Assembly: GCF_019578655.1 (NCBI RefSeq)
Contig: NC_063264.1
Location: 24,513,688-24,577,687, forward strand
Source of the DNA: Ricinus communis
Lineage: Eukaryota > Streptophyta > Magnoliopsida > Malpighiales > Euphorbiaceae
DNA length: 64,000 nucleotides
Direction: 5' to 3'
Below the pieces are notes generated by a model. That model had not been told where the DNA came from and did not search any database. It was given only the letters and a program-made list of their open reading frames with translations. The position numbers and the translations under genes were made by a program. Positions 51,186 to 56,848 of the stretch are shown piece after piece. The first letter of the stretch is position 1, and each line of letters starts with the position of its first letter.

Positions 51186-52569
51186 AGACCCAAGAGAGTC
51201 GCCACACCAGGATTTTCCTAATATTAGAAGTAGGATCTGGCTCAAGGTGATAACTATTGGCTAAGATATGACGAACAATAAACTGTAGGATCAGGCCTTA
51301 CTAATACAATTCCGTTCCCAGATATATTAGTCTGTATAAGCCAGTACAGATAATACAGTCTGATAGGCCCTTATAAGCTGAAATACATTGTTCTTACCAA
51401 CCCCATTTCTCACCTAGACAACAGCTTAAATAACTCGTCCTCGCTTTCAACCTGCTAAAACCTATTTTATCATCAAATTAGTCCTTTTTCACTTGATTCT
51501 TCGAGGAATCGCTAAATTTAAAGGTTTGTTGCAAAAGCTTTTTGCAGAACAAGGTGTTCTTTTTGGCCTTCTTACTTTGTTTACTTCCTTAAATCGACAA
51601 TAAATTGCTAGACCTACAAGATCATGATGCTATTTTGAGCATTTTACTTAGATCTACATAACTATGATTTGCTTCTAGTGTTAAGTTGAGTCATTTTGCT
51701 ACCTTATCTAAAACAGCTTCATGGAGCAACAGCCAAAAATGGTATTGGATTATGCAAAATGACCATCATTAATACTATCATTTAAGACTCAGGGCCCTCT
51801 CTACATTCAATTCTTCCATTCACCTGTTCAGCTATAGTTTCCTTCTATAGAAGAAGAAAGAATGTTCACACATGAAAAGCAACATTGTCAAAGAACCATT
51901 CAACCTAAAAGCTTAAACTTCTAGCGCTCCAGAAGTAGTTTTTAATATTCTCTAACAAAGATGACAGAAATAGAAGATATTAACTGACTAGAGCTACACC
52001 TTAATGACAGACATCAAACCAGTCTTGAATTGTAGTACGCCTCTTCCTTCACTATTCGGATCCAGATTTTGTGCAAGTGAATAAGCATGCTCACATACTG
52101 CGGGTCAGAAAGAAACTTATTATTACATGAAATTTATGAATAATACTGTTAAAAAGGATGTGCATGAGAACAATACAATCTAAATGACTGTTGCAATAAG
52201 TAAAAAACAAATATCTCCTACAATAAGATCACACTGGTACCACTTCAACTACTTGTGTTTTACAAATAATATTTCTACAATAGTATTATTATGCTAGCAG
52301 CAAGCAATTGAGCCAATTTTAGTAAGAAAAACATCAAATTCTATGAAACACTTACAAATTCTAGAGACAGTAGGATCTTCGTCTTGAATTTCATCGGCAG
52401 CTCTTAAAATAGCATCAATGTCTCTATTATTAGCAAGTGATGAGGGTACATATCCCGCAATGCCACCACCACCACCACCAACCGGCCTGCCCAGCGCATC
52501 TAATCTTGTTCTTTCGCTCCTTAATGCGGCCCGCACTAATCTCTCCCATAAATCTTCCACTCTAGACAT
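8272..52569 (-). CDS. CALS9: Callose synthase 9 (glucan synthase-like 10), 51 coding exons, 1,908 aa
   Basis: This plasma-membrane GT48 enzyme makes beta-1,3-glucan (callose) from UDP-glucose. In Arabidopsis the ortholog (GSL10) is needed for microspore mitosis and growth. I chained 51 exons by splice sites and homology. Every junction keeps frame and the exons sum to 5,727 nt (1,908 codons plus TAA). The start at 52569 gives MSRVEDLWERLVRAALRSER, the CALS9-type N-terminus. Order: Vta1-like N-terminus (~30-190), FKS1 domain 1 (~320-430), membrane cluster (~497-752), cytosolic catalytic loop (~760-1470), membrane cluster (~1470-1880), and a tail ending NNANTGI. No stop or frameshift was found. 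Introns 22 and 39 use GC donors; all others are GT-AG. Exon coordinates are in the six block entries. The paralog CALS10 is less likely because of the N- and C-termini. Confidence 0.97.
8509..9229 (-). other. CALS9: CALS9 intron 50
   Basis: GT donor (9229-9228) and AG acceptor are clear. Apart from the solo LTR at 8879-9025 it holds nothing I can name. Confidence 0.85.
8879..9025 (+). mobile_element. Solo LTR (147 bp) with 5-bp target duplication
   Basis: The segment begins TGTTGTAGAATAATG and ends CATAAACCACA, and is flanked by identical CTTTC at 8874-8878 and 9026-9030. Inside are TATA-like runs (tatataatcctgtatatata) and a 3' A-rich part, giving plus orientation. The small size and TG...CA ends fit a copia-type or TRIM LTR left after unequal recombination. 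It lies in intron 50, antisense to the gene. Confidence 0.7.
9974..10964 (-). other. CALS9: CALS9 intron 47
   Basis: Contains a short direct repeat (atacatgacaatttagctc near 10187 and 10226) and a (CT)n microsatellite at 10742-10776. No gene or bounded element seen. Confidence 0.7.
10742..10776. repeat. (CT)n microsatellite
   Basis: About 17 uninterrupted CT units in intron 47. Confidence 0.97.
11679..12896 (-). other. CALS9: CALS9 intron 43, nothing recognised
   Basis: AT-rich intron. Short ORFs on both strands have no family resemblance and are read as chance. Confidence 0.6.
13364..13569 (+). repeat. 5' LTR of the intron 42 copia element
   Basis: 206 bp with TG...CA ends. It differs from the 3' LTR at about 13435 (C/A), in the TA repeat near 13500-13515 (2 bp longer) and near 13541 (C/T). 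Confidence 0.94.
13570..13584 (+). other. Primer-binding site (tRNA-Met type)
   Basis: TGGTATCAGAGC directly abuts the 5' LTR, complementary to the initiator tRNA-Met 3' end as in most plant copia elements. Confidence 0.85.
13649..14740 (+). CDS. Gag start fused in frame to RT C-terminus and RNase H (363 aa)
   Basis: The ORF opens MPATPSDGSVTNPTFEIRTS, a typical copia gag N-terminus, and jumps at about residue 24-27 (YNQSQ / ADHTMF) into reverse transcriptase. What remains of RT includes VLVVYVDDMILTG (the YVDD box), KDLGPLKYFLGMEFARS and GRLIYLSHTRPDIAFAVS. A complete-looking RNase H follows: VEVYTDADWAGSTADKRSTS, GNLVSWRSKKQNVVARSSAE, VYCDNKAACSIAHNPVHHDR and HVEVDKHFIKEKI. It ends SMGDIFQPA just before the polypurine tract. 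There are no stops, which suits a recent deletion. The protein lacks the RT fingers, integrase and protease, so it cannot be autonomous. Confidence 0.9.
   Translation: MPATPSDGSVTNPTFEIRTSYNQSQADHTMFYKRSKEGKTAVLVVYVDDMILTGDDEDELASLKKKLSQEFEIKDLGPLKYFLGMEFARSREGIFVNQRKYILDLLNETGLLGCKAAETPTEVNLKLNPAKPEDITEKERFQRLVGRLIYLSHTRPDIAFAVSMISQFMHSPGQEHFEAAYRILRYLKGTPGKGLMFKKSGHLQVEVYTDADWAGSTADKRSTSGYCTFIGGNLVSWRSKKQNVVARSSAEAEFRSLAHGICEAMWIKTLLEDLELPISLPMKVYCDNKAACSIAHNPVHHDRTKHVEVDKHFIKEKIESGLICIPYIPTSQQIVDIFTKGLLKRQFDFLVSKLSMGDIFQPA
14748..14951 (+). repeat. 3' LTR of the intron 42 copia element
   Basis: 204 bp, preceded by TTGAGGGGGAG and followed by the ATATG duplication. Confidence 0.94.
15227..15718 (-). 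other. CALS9: CALS9 intron 41 with LTR-like fragment
   Basis: Around 15315-15460 the sequence (cagtatatagtctcttgtaa, attcgacaatagaatgaaaa) looks like the R/U5 part of a small LTR, but no TG...CA ends with matching duplications could be fixed. Confidence 0.35.
15719..26198 (-). CDS. CALS9: CALS9 exons 30-41: glucan synthase catalytic core (aa 1012-1488)
   Basis: Exons: 26038-26198, 25837-25946, 25205-25339, 23962-24030, 23706-23883, 21731-21845, 20082-20201, 18946-19061, 18780-18863, 18580-18692, 15977-16029, 15719-15895. This is the Pfam Glucan_synthase block of GT48. Conserved phrases in order: NFEARRRLEFFTNSLFMDMP, SVFTPYYSEIVLYSMAELL, ILELRFWASYRGQTLARTVR, FTYVVTCQIYGKQK, KLGEGKPENQNHAIVFTRGN, QTIDMNQDNYFEEALKMRNL, ILGVREHVFTG, RMHYGHPDVFDRVFHITRGG and ISEDIYAGFN. 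Exon 41 encodes DVGLNQIALFEGKVAGGNGE and RLGQLFDFFRMMSFYFTTVG, leading into the second membrane cluster. Like other GT48 enzymes it has no QXXRW motif. Intron 39, between the DIYA and GFN codons, uses a GC donor and contains the plastid 16S fragment. Confidence 0.96.
16252..16820. mobile_element. Possible hAT-type foldback element enclosing the plastid fragment
   Basis: Left tggtttgataacttaata (16255) and right tattcaattttaccaaacgc (16799-16818) are imperfect inverted complements, a pattern common at ends of hAT-type MITEs. No clean target duplication was found. This is a weak call. Confidence 0.3.
16464..16650 (+). pseudogene. rrn16: Nuclear plastid DNA: fragment of chloroplast 16S rRNA gene
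   Basis: The run ggatgacgtcaagtcatcat, then gccccttatgccctaggcga, then gctacaatggccgggacaaa is the plastid small-subunit rRNA region just before its 3' end. The phrases ccaaaaacccgtcc and ctgcatgaagcc are kept as well. It differs from the conserved plastid sequence in many places, such as a gap after gggacaaa and gcgagacacatgct in place of gcgacacacgtgct, so it is an old, non-functional insert. It lies in intron 39, opposite to the gene strand. Confidence 0.88.
19062..20081 (-). other. CALS9: CALS9 intron 36, nothing recognised
   Basis: Ordinary AT-rich intron with an A-tract at 19230-19244. Short ORFs lack any family resemblance. Confidence 0.6.
20202..21730 (-). other. CALS9: CALS9 intron 35, probable old repeat sequence
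   Basis: From about 20560 to 21240 the sequence is very AT-rich, with scattered inverted phrases (ctgctgctgttgttttcaaa versus gtgtttgaagtgctgctg). I could not define element ends. Confidence 0.35.
21846..23705 (-). other. CALS9: CALS9 intron 34, very AT-rich
   Basis: Holds a (TG)n(TA)n microsatellite at about 21952-21988 and a gatat repeat at 23638-23656. The 22.0-23.6 kb stretch is almost pure A/T-biased sequence with no coding signal. Confidence 0.6.
21952..21988. repeat. (TG)n(TA)n microsatellite
   Basis: About five TG units followed by about a dozen TA units. Confidence 0.93.
24544..24905. mobile_element. Stowaway-type MITE in intron 32
   Basis: The left end TACTCCCTCCGACCCAGAAA and the right end ggacggagagagta are inverted complements that fit the Stowaway (Tc1/mariner) consensus CTCCCTCCGTCCCA. 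TA at both outer edges is the expected target duplication. 362 bp, no ORF. Confidence 0.8.
26295..35329 (-). CDS. CALS9: CALS9 exons 22-29: start of the cytosolic loop (aa 759-1011)
   Basis: Exons: 35244-35329, 35068-35092, 31921-32015, 29891-29972, 29608-29768, 29375-29495, 26472-26569, 26295-26385. Exon 22 reads IRSLEAVHTLFEEFPEAF and ends before a GC donor. Exon 23 is a 25-nt micro-exon encoding TSESSSSQ. Exon 24 has RFSPFWNEIIKSLREEDYIT. Exon 25 has EMELLLMPKNSGNLSLVQWP. Exons 26-29 give EFYHALRFILTEILEGEG, DFQLNKLPLVITRVTALMG, AIKAIQDLYDVVRYDI and EHYDTWNLLSEARSEGRLF. This region carries the longest introns (23, 24 and 27 are 3.1, 1.9 and 2.8 kb), and intron 27 is packed with nested retroelements. 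The segment just after the first membrane cluster is variable in the family, which fits the serine-rich micro-exon. Confidence 0.95.
27861..27986 (+). repeat. TRIM 5' LTR
   Basis: 126 bp, TG...CA, followed at once by TGGTATCAGAGC. Confidence 0.93.
28068..28193 (+). repeat. TRIM 3' LTR
   Basis: 126 bp, same length as its partner with no gaps in the alignment. Confidence 0.93.
28847..29012 (+). repeat. Probable 3' LTR of the old copia remnant
   Basis: Begins TGTTACATCCTGAATATACA right after the tract GCTTGAGGAG and ends CTCTAATTACA. TATA-like gtgtatatatacatac sits inside. Length ~166 bp; the partner LTR was not found. Confidence 0.65.
29973..31920 (-). other. CALS9: CALS9 intron 24, nothing recognised
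   Basis: 1.9 kb of AT-rich sequence. I see no bounded element or coding resemblance. Confidence 0.55.
32016..35067 (-). other. CALS9: CALS9 intron 23, possible decayed element
   Basis: A phrase (ccaagtgtaactagggt) occurs at about 32528 and 34819, with similar sequence before it, 2.3 kb apart in direct orientation. Between them is a plus-strand frame (34413-34622) with a weak zinc-knuckle look (PCDSCNF...FFKIHHF). It could be a badly decayed LTR element. Confidence 0.35.
32600..32659. repeat. Perfect 15-bp inverted repeat (hairpin)
   Basis: TTGATTGTAACCTAA at 32600-32614 is matched by TTAGGTTACAATCAA at 32645-32659, with an AT-rich, partly complementary 30-bp centre. Confidence 0.85.
35068..35092 (-). 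CDS. CALS9: CALS9 micro-exon 23 (25 nt)
   Basis: Acceptor TTTTGCAG precedes it and donor GTTAGT follows. It completes an Arg codon and adds TSESSSSQ. Exon 22 ends in phase 2 and exon 24 starts in phase 0, so only inclusion of these 25 nt keeps the frame. Confidence 0.9.
35416..39543 (-). CDS. CALS9: CALS9 exons 13-21: first membrane cluster (aa 467-758)
   Basis: Exons: 39421-39543, 39066-39168, 38778-38901, 38499-38688, 38291-38343, 38071-38131, 37910-37994, 36545-36594, 35416-35502. Hydrophobic stretches include RLWIFLVMMFQGLTIFAF (~aa 497-514), ILLRFAWFSSASVFICFLYV, LYVIIIGIYAGVQFFISFLM, YMLFWLVILSAKFSFAYFLL and TLWAPVVAIYLLDIHIFYTV. Together they make about six spans, as in the family. 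Between them, ERYYVGRGMYERTSDFLK (exon 17) is a strongly conserved cytosolic link. Exon 21 ends GFLLGARDRLGE, the entry to the large catalytic loop. Intron 19 holds a hAT-type element and intron 17 a palindromic CA/TA/TG microsatellite. The donor of exon 15 was chosen as GTATGT because it alone keeps frame with exon 16. Confidence 0.95.
35503..36544 (-). other. CALS9: CALS9 intron 20
   Basis: Around 35920-36060 is a patch of accag/ccgg-type short repeats, and 36100-36220 has repeated tatctctct phrases. No element ends defined. Confidence 0.5.
36897..37720. mobile_element. Non-autonomous hAT-type element in intron 19
   Basis: CATAGTTGTT (36901-36910) and AACAACTATG (37712-37721) are exact inverted complements. 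Identical 8-bp GAGTATTG lies at 36889-36896 and 37721-37728, the duplication length of hAT transposons. The two signals disagree by a few bases at the left edge. Subterminal GC-rich aggcgc repeats are present at both ends. A minus-strand frame at 37362-37138 encodes an acidic fragment (DEDEKEEIEL), too short to be a transposase. Confidence 0.7.
38208..38285. repeat. Palindromic CA/TA/TG microsatellite with (GA)n
   Basis: A self-complementary CA-TA-TG run at 38208-38236 is followed by a (GA)n tract at 38267-38285. Read on the gene strand this is a CT tract starting about 6 nt past the exon 17 donor. Confidence 0.9.
39544..42669 (-). other. CALS9: CALS9 intron 12 (3.1 kb)
   Basis: The longest intron. 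It holds a possible foldback MITE (40577-40800); the rest is AT-rich and unassigned. Confidence 0.55.
40577..40800. mobile_element. Possible small foldback MITE
   Basis: Left gatgtttggtaag and right tttttcaaacata are inverted complements, and a second inverted pair (aaataatgagggg / cttcattattt) lies just inside. No clear target duplication, so tentative. Confidence 0.35.
42670..46942 (-). CDS. CALS9: CALS9 exons 7-12: FKS1 domain 1 region (aa 271-466)
   Basis: Exons: 46853-46942, 46199-46296, 45965-46082, 45550-45675, 43198-43274, 42670-42748. Exon 7 reads KDNVSNQREHVVHLLANEQS. Exons 8-9 carry ENYTKWCSYLNIQPVWSNLE and then LYFLIWGEAANIRFLPECLC, the signature of the FKS1 N-terminal domain. 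Exon 10 reads MVREMDEILRQQ and SFLDNVITPLYEVVAA. Exons 11-12 give HSAWRNYDDFNEYFWSLHCF and PWRKSSSFFQKPKPRTK, just before the first membrane span. Intron 10 (2.3 kb) and intron 12 (3.1 kb) flank two small exons. All phases match. Confidence 0.95.
44398..44446. repeat. 24-bp tandem duplication
   Basis: ctttctctaacagctcaata and ctttctctgacagctcagta head two adjacent 24-bp units with two or three differences. Confidence 0.8.
44494..44575. repeat. ~37-bp direct duplication with short spacer
   Basis: The phrase aaaagtctattttc...aatgctattt occurs at about 44499-44528 and 44546-44573. Confidence 0.75.
46297..46852 (-). other. CALS9: CALS9 intron 7, nothing recognised
   Basis: Plain AT-rich intron of 556 bp. 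Confidence 0.6.
47706..48124. mobile_element. hAT-type MITE in intron 6
   Basis: aggccttgtttagtt (47706-47720) and aactaaacaacccct (48110-48124) are near-perfect inverted complements and match the GGGGTTGTTTAGT terminus common in hAT MITEs. ~419 bp. The 8-bp flanks are not clearly identical. Confidence 0.6.
48419..52569 (-). CDS. CALS9: CALS9 exons 1-6: N-terminal cytosolic region (aa 1-270)
   Basis: Exons: 52356-52569, 52000-52097, 50761-50924, 49950-50046, 48622-48732, 48419-48544. Exon 1 encodes the start and a run of six glycines (aa 31-36, GGT repeats at 52463-52480) before IAGYVPSSLANNRDIDAILR. Exon 2 supplies CEHAYSLAQNLDPNSEGRG and FKTGLMSVIK, the conserved N-terminal block of plant callose synthases (Vta1-like fold, thought to bind partners). 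Exon 3 has QKLAKRDGGTIDRSQDIARL. Exon 4 has LERKTVKRKRVFATLKVIG. Exons 5 and 6 give DLIAYNIIPLDAP and VQAAVSALKYFPGLPKLP. Introns 2-4 are 0.7-1.2 kb. The only odd feature is the glycine run, which is longer than in the Arabidopsis protein as I recall it. Confidence 0.95.
48733..49949 (-). other. CALS9: CALS9 intron 4, nothing recognised
   Basis: AT-rich, with an A-tract at 49851-49865. Confidence 0.6.
50047..50760 (-). other. CALS9: CALS9 intron 3, nothing recognised
   Basis: 714 bp including a G-rich gggatggggg patch near 50110-50130. No element seen. Confidence 0.6.
50925..51999 (-). other. CALS9: CALS9 intron 2
   Basis: Carries the (GA)n tract at 51144-51183; otherwise unassigned. Confidence 0.6.
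51144..51183. repeat. (GA)n microsatellite
   Basis: About twenty uninterrupted GA units. Confidence 0.97.
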
Positions 52570-52587
52570 TTCTCTTAGCTACTAGCC

Positions 52588-52712
52588 CTAAGAAAATAAT
52601 AATAAATAAACAAATCAACAAAGCCTAACTTCGAATCAAAATTTTTACAAGAAAATAATAATTAATACATGTCAAGATAGAGGTATATTAAAAATGGTAG
52701 CAATGGCAGTAC
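52588..52712 (-). other. CALS9: Probable 5'UTR intron of CALS9
   Basis: On the minus strand ATTCAG|GTACTG (donor at 52712) and TTTTCTTAG| (acceptor at 52588) bracket 125 bp. The remaining leader is 18 nt upstream of the ATG. An in-frame AUG is not added by retention, and the start context is gagaaATGT. Confidence 0.55.
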
Positions 52713-53140
52713 CTGAATCGCTATGCTAAAAGAGAAAGAGAAAAGCCTAGATACTGAGTTCAGGGGAGTTGAGTCGGTCTCTCTCGTCGAGTCGTGGAAA
52801 ATGTTGATAAAGGTGGTGACTTAAGCGCTTTTTTTTTTTTGCTTTAATTTGGCTTTTGAAATTGAAAGTGAAATTGAAATGAATAAATGGAAAAGGGAGA
52901 CAAAAGATCTTATTACAAGGCCAGGCTGAAACTGTTGAAACGTTGGAGTTACCGGGCTTTCACCGGTTATAGCCGGTTGTACACGGGTTTTACCTTTCTG
53001 GTATTTACGACGCGGAGAAGGAAACTATCAAAATCCTTGGCACGTGAGGACCAGCGACTTGACTTGTGGCACGTGATCGGATGGCATTGGGTATGGGGGA
53101 GAAGGTGCATTTTGGCCCTTGATGTTTAGATCTAGGAGCA
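52713..53140 (-). promoter_or_regulatory. CALS9: CALS9 promoter and leader region with two G-boxes
   Basis: The sequence just upstream of the 5'UTR donor is CT-rich on the gene strand, common for leaders. Two perfect CACGTG G-boxes lie at 53041-53046 and 53070-53075, ~470-505 bp before the ATG, both as GGCACGTGA. No convincing TATA box was seen. Short ORFs here are unrelated to known proteins. Confidence 0.45.
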
Positions 53141-53599
53141 GATTGACCTCTAATCTATTTTTTAAAAATAAATAATAAAAAAGATTATATTTTTATGTTA
53201 TTTTAGCTCTTCATTAGACAAAAAATTAAACTTTTATTAGTTAAATGTTGTTGTGGCATATATTCTTCTCCTCTTTCTCATTCATTTCTTGTACCCTTGT
53301 CCTCCTTTTTCTTTTTCTTTTTCTTCTTCGCTAATTTTCGTTTATAAAAGTCAGATTAATTGAGAAGAAAATTCTATCCGTCGGCACATGTCCCAACGCA
53401 CCAACTAAGAATTCGTGAAAAAGTTTCAATATAGCCATAAATATGATCCAAGGTACCAACACATAGGTTATGAAGCGAGCAATACGAAAGTACAACCATT
53501 TTTATCAATCTCTTTTCTCATGCATGCACACTGCAAAAAGGTCATGCTTTGTCTCATTTCATAATAATAGATTTTATGCATACAAAGTAACTTTTAGTC
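53141..53599. other. Intergenic, no gene seen
   Basis: AT-rich spacer between the gene promoter and the first LTR copy. Confidence 0.6.
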
Positions 53600-54925
53600 T
53601 TTTAAGTTAATTGTCTTTGATCATACATCTATTTGATACCTTTAAAGCATCTAACAGCTTTATATCCTAATATATTTTTTTCTCACATACTTGCACACCA
53701 TGCACAATTGCTCTAATGGACTAATTTTTTAAGTAAAATAAAAGCAACCCAGCACTCCATAAAGTATGGGTGTTTGTCAATGCATAATTTTCATGACAAC
53801 TTTCTGCAAACCACTAAAAACTGCTATATTTCATAAGTCTGTCTTATTAGCTATTAAGGTTTTTGAAATAAAATTTGTAAATCTTATTTTATAATAGCTA
53901 GTTTTGTTTGCTTATAAAAATAAGCTTTATTCATAAAATTAATAAGGAAAGAATAATATTTAACTCAAAAACTCTCAAAAATGTAAAAGTATTTATTACA
54001 CATTTTCATCTTTTACTTCTTTTCTTGTGTAGTTCATATTTATGGCTTTTCAAAATATATGTTGTTGCATTAAATTTGCATATTATCCATCTAGAATTTT
54101 TCTAATTTTATTTTATTGTTCGTAAAGGTCTCCAAGCACCTGTGTTAAGCTTCCTATTATTATATGGGTGATACAGCCTCCCATTAAGAGTTTGTTGGAG
54201 GTCCATTTGTACTTACTGAAGCAAGTGAGAGGTTAACAAAAGCCTAATAATTTTCGTAGGTTAGTCAGAGTGGGTGTAACTCATAGACCAGGTAAGGTGT
54301 CTTTTTTGTTTAGAACCTTGTATAGCTTGATCTCTAACCATTAATAGAGTCAAATAGTGAAGAAAATTTTAAAATGTGACCTTAAGGACTAAATGTAGGT
54401 CGTAATACGGAACTAGGTCATAATTCTTAGTCGTTTTGACTCTTGTACTAAAAAAAAGGTCCAATTTATCCAATTTATTTAATATCCTTATCAAATGTCT
54501 ATTATGAAAAATAAGAAAAAAAAATTATTTGATAGATATTTGATTATTTTAATGCGTGCATAAAATATTTATGGCATCCACTTTCCTTCACTTTTCATAT
54601 CGAAAGACTTTTATTGGATGTGAACTAATTTACAATAGTTAAGGTATCTATTAAAATAGTTGGCTTATTGCTGTAGATATCTGAAGTATTTTTTAGTATA
54701 GTTAGATATTTTGTGTAGTTTGCTTCAAGCAGTTAATAAAACTCTTGTAAATCTCTTTATATATAATTAAGTTGTCTATTGCATTATCAATAGAATATCA
54801 ATCTTGAGATGCTTAATTGATCATATAACGTAATTATACTCTTGAGATTTCTGCTTAAAAGAGAATAGACAACCAACTCAAAAATTTTAAAAAGTCCAAT
54901 TCACTCCCCTCTTGGACGTCTATAA
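53600..54925 (+). mobile_element. LTR copy A of a SIRE/Maximus-like copia
   Basis: Colinear with 55500-56775. Shared phrases include acatctatttgatac, gacaactttctgc, caagtgagaggtt, tagagtcaaatagtg, ttaaggactaaatg and a closing tctat. It contains no ORF. The edges are approximate because the copies are strongly diverged. It may be a solo LTR or the outer LTR of a deleted copy. Confidence 0.65.
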
Positions 54926-55499
54926 TGTTTGCTTAAAGTCCTATAGTATCTGGTGGTTGGATGCGAAGAATGGAGACGCGAGAGGTGGCAGGAGGTTTAC
55001 ATGTCGAGGAAGGAGAGGGAAGGACCTAGGGAATAATTTATCAATGATAATTATTATTAGCCCCCTTAAACTATATACATTTGCTACAACATACCCAAAA
55101 CGTATATGTATATATACATTGTTAGTACAAAAAGCTAATAATCTAGATTTTAATAATAAAAAAATATTTCATGTTTTATATTGTGTATATGGACATTTAA
55201 TAATGCATGTATATAGTGGATGTGGCAAGATGACTGACAAAGTATAAAGTTCCATTAGATATCCACCTTAATCAAAGGCAACAACAAATTCCCCAAACAA
55301 AAGTCTACGTGTTAGAAATCTCCATTTAGAAACTTGTGCATCTTAGATATCTCGTTAAATGAACCAAATTACTTTTCTAAAATAAATTTCTTGCACATCA
55401 TAAAATTTCAAATCTTTTTCTGATTTTAAATCATGAAAAGATATATTTGACTTTCTCAAAGTGATTCAGGAAGCAAAAATTCTTATTCCCTTGATACCA
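54926..55499. other. Spacer between the two LTR copies
   Basis: About 570 bp with no known family resemblance. A plus-strand frame overlapping 54912-55244 has no stop for 111 codons but nothing recognisable. Confidence 0.5.
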
Positions 55500-56775
55500 T
55501 GTTTTAAAGATATTTGTTTCGAATTAGACATCTATTTGATATCTTTAAAGTATCTATCTATTATCTAGTGTGACACATCATTTTCTACACAATTACATAT
55601 TTATCACATGTGTCCAAATGGCTAAGTTTTGTTAGGTGAAGTAGAAGCAACCTTACACTGTCAATTTTAATTGTCAACCATAGTGACATGCTTTTTCTGA
55701 CAACTTTCTGCTGATTATTGACAGAAAGCTATAAAGTGTGTCAAATGTCTAAATCAATAGTTGTAAAGTTCTTTAAAGTAAATTTTGAAAAAGTTTCTTT
55801 ATTTATATATCTAAACTCCTTAAGAAATGTCTCTAAGAACTAGTTTTTATATTGCTTTATAAATAAAGATTTCATCTATCAAATCAATAAGGAATAATAA
55901 TCGTACTCTCTAAAACTCTCAAGAACTGAAAAGCCTTATCACTCCTTATCTTCATCTTCTATTCTTAAGTGTTTGCATTTATGATCTTTCAAAATTAATT
56001 TTTCTTGCATTAAAATTGTCTATGATCCATATAGGAATTCTGTTCATTTGTATTTATTGCTTTCAAAAGAGAAAATATTTTATAAGGTTTCCAAGCTTCT
56101 TGTGTTAAAGCTTGTGGTTTGTAGGGTGACACAACTTCCTATATAAGAGTCTGTGAGAGATCCATTTGCACCTAAAAGCAAGTGAGAGGTTGATAGAACC
56201 TACTAACTTGTGCAGGTTATTCATAGAGGAGATATCTCTAACTGTATAAAGTGTCTTAGTATTAGAACTCTATAAGGTTTGATCTCTAGTTGTTAATAGA
56301 GTCAAATAGTGGAGACAATCTTAAGGTGTAATTCTTAAGGACTAAATGCAGGTCTTAGTATTGAATTAAGATAAATCTTTTTGTTGATTTTTATTAACTT
56401 CCAATTCATTAGACATCTGATATTGCTACATACTTTGTTAATTGTCTATTACATCTTAAAAATGAGAATTTACTACTTAGACATCTAATTATTTTTAAAA
56501 GAAACATCAGATAGCTCTCTCCTTACATTCTCTTACTCATATAATTTACAAGAGTTGACAAGTTATACCAATTGAGGTATTAGTTGAAATAGTTGGCTTA
56601 CTGTTGTAGGTATCTAACATGAAGCTTTCTAAGCTTAGTTAGATATATGTGCAGTTAGCTTCAAGCTTACAATAGAACTCGTGTAAAATTATCTTATAAG
56701 CGGTTGAAAAATAGTAAGGTACCTAAGCCAGAAAATTTTAAAAAGTTCAATTCACCCTACCTCTTAGATGTCTAT
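55500..56775 (+). mobile_element. LTR copy B: 5' LTR of the copia that follows
   Basis: Immediately followed by a primer-site-like ttggtaccagaacagg (56793-56808) and then a gag start, so this is a 5' LTR. Its ~1.3-kb length fits SIRE/Maximus elements. Confidence 0.7.
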
Positions 56776-56792
56776 TACACACTCTTATTTTG

Positions 56793-56808
56793 GTACCAGA
56801 ACAGGTCT
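56793..56808 (+). other. Primer-binding site (diverged tRNA-Met type)
   Basis: ttggtaccagaacagg against the usual ttggtatcagagcagg: two changes. Confidence 0.7.
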
Positions 56809-56848
56809 ATGTAATATAAGGCTTAACATCCTTGAGTGAAGATCCAAG

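Noticed and set aside
52887..53129. 80-codon plus-strand frame upstream of the gene
   Set aside because: Lies in the promoter region, no recognisable motif and no sign of a separate gene.
54912..55247. 111-codon plus-strand frame
   Set aside because: No family resemblance, and it spans an LTR edge and spacer; likely chance.
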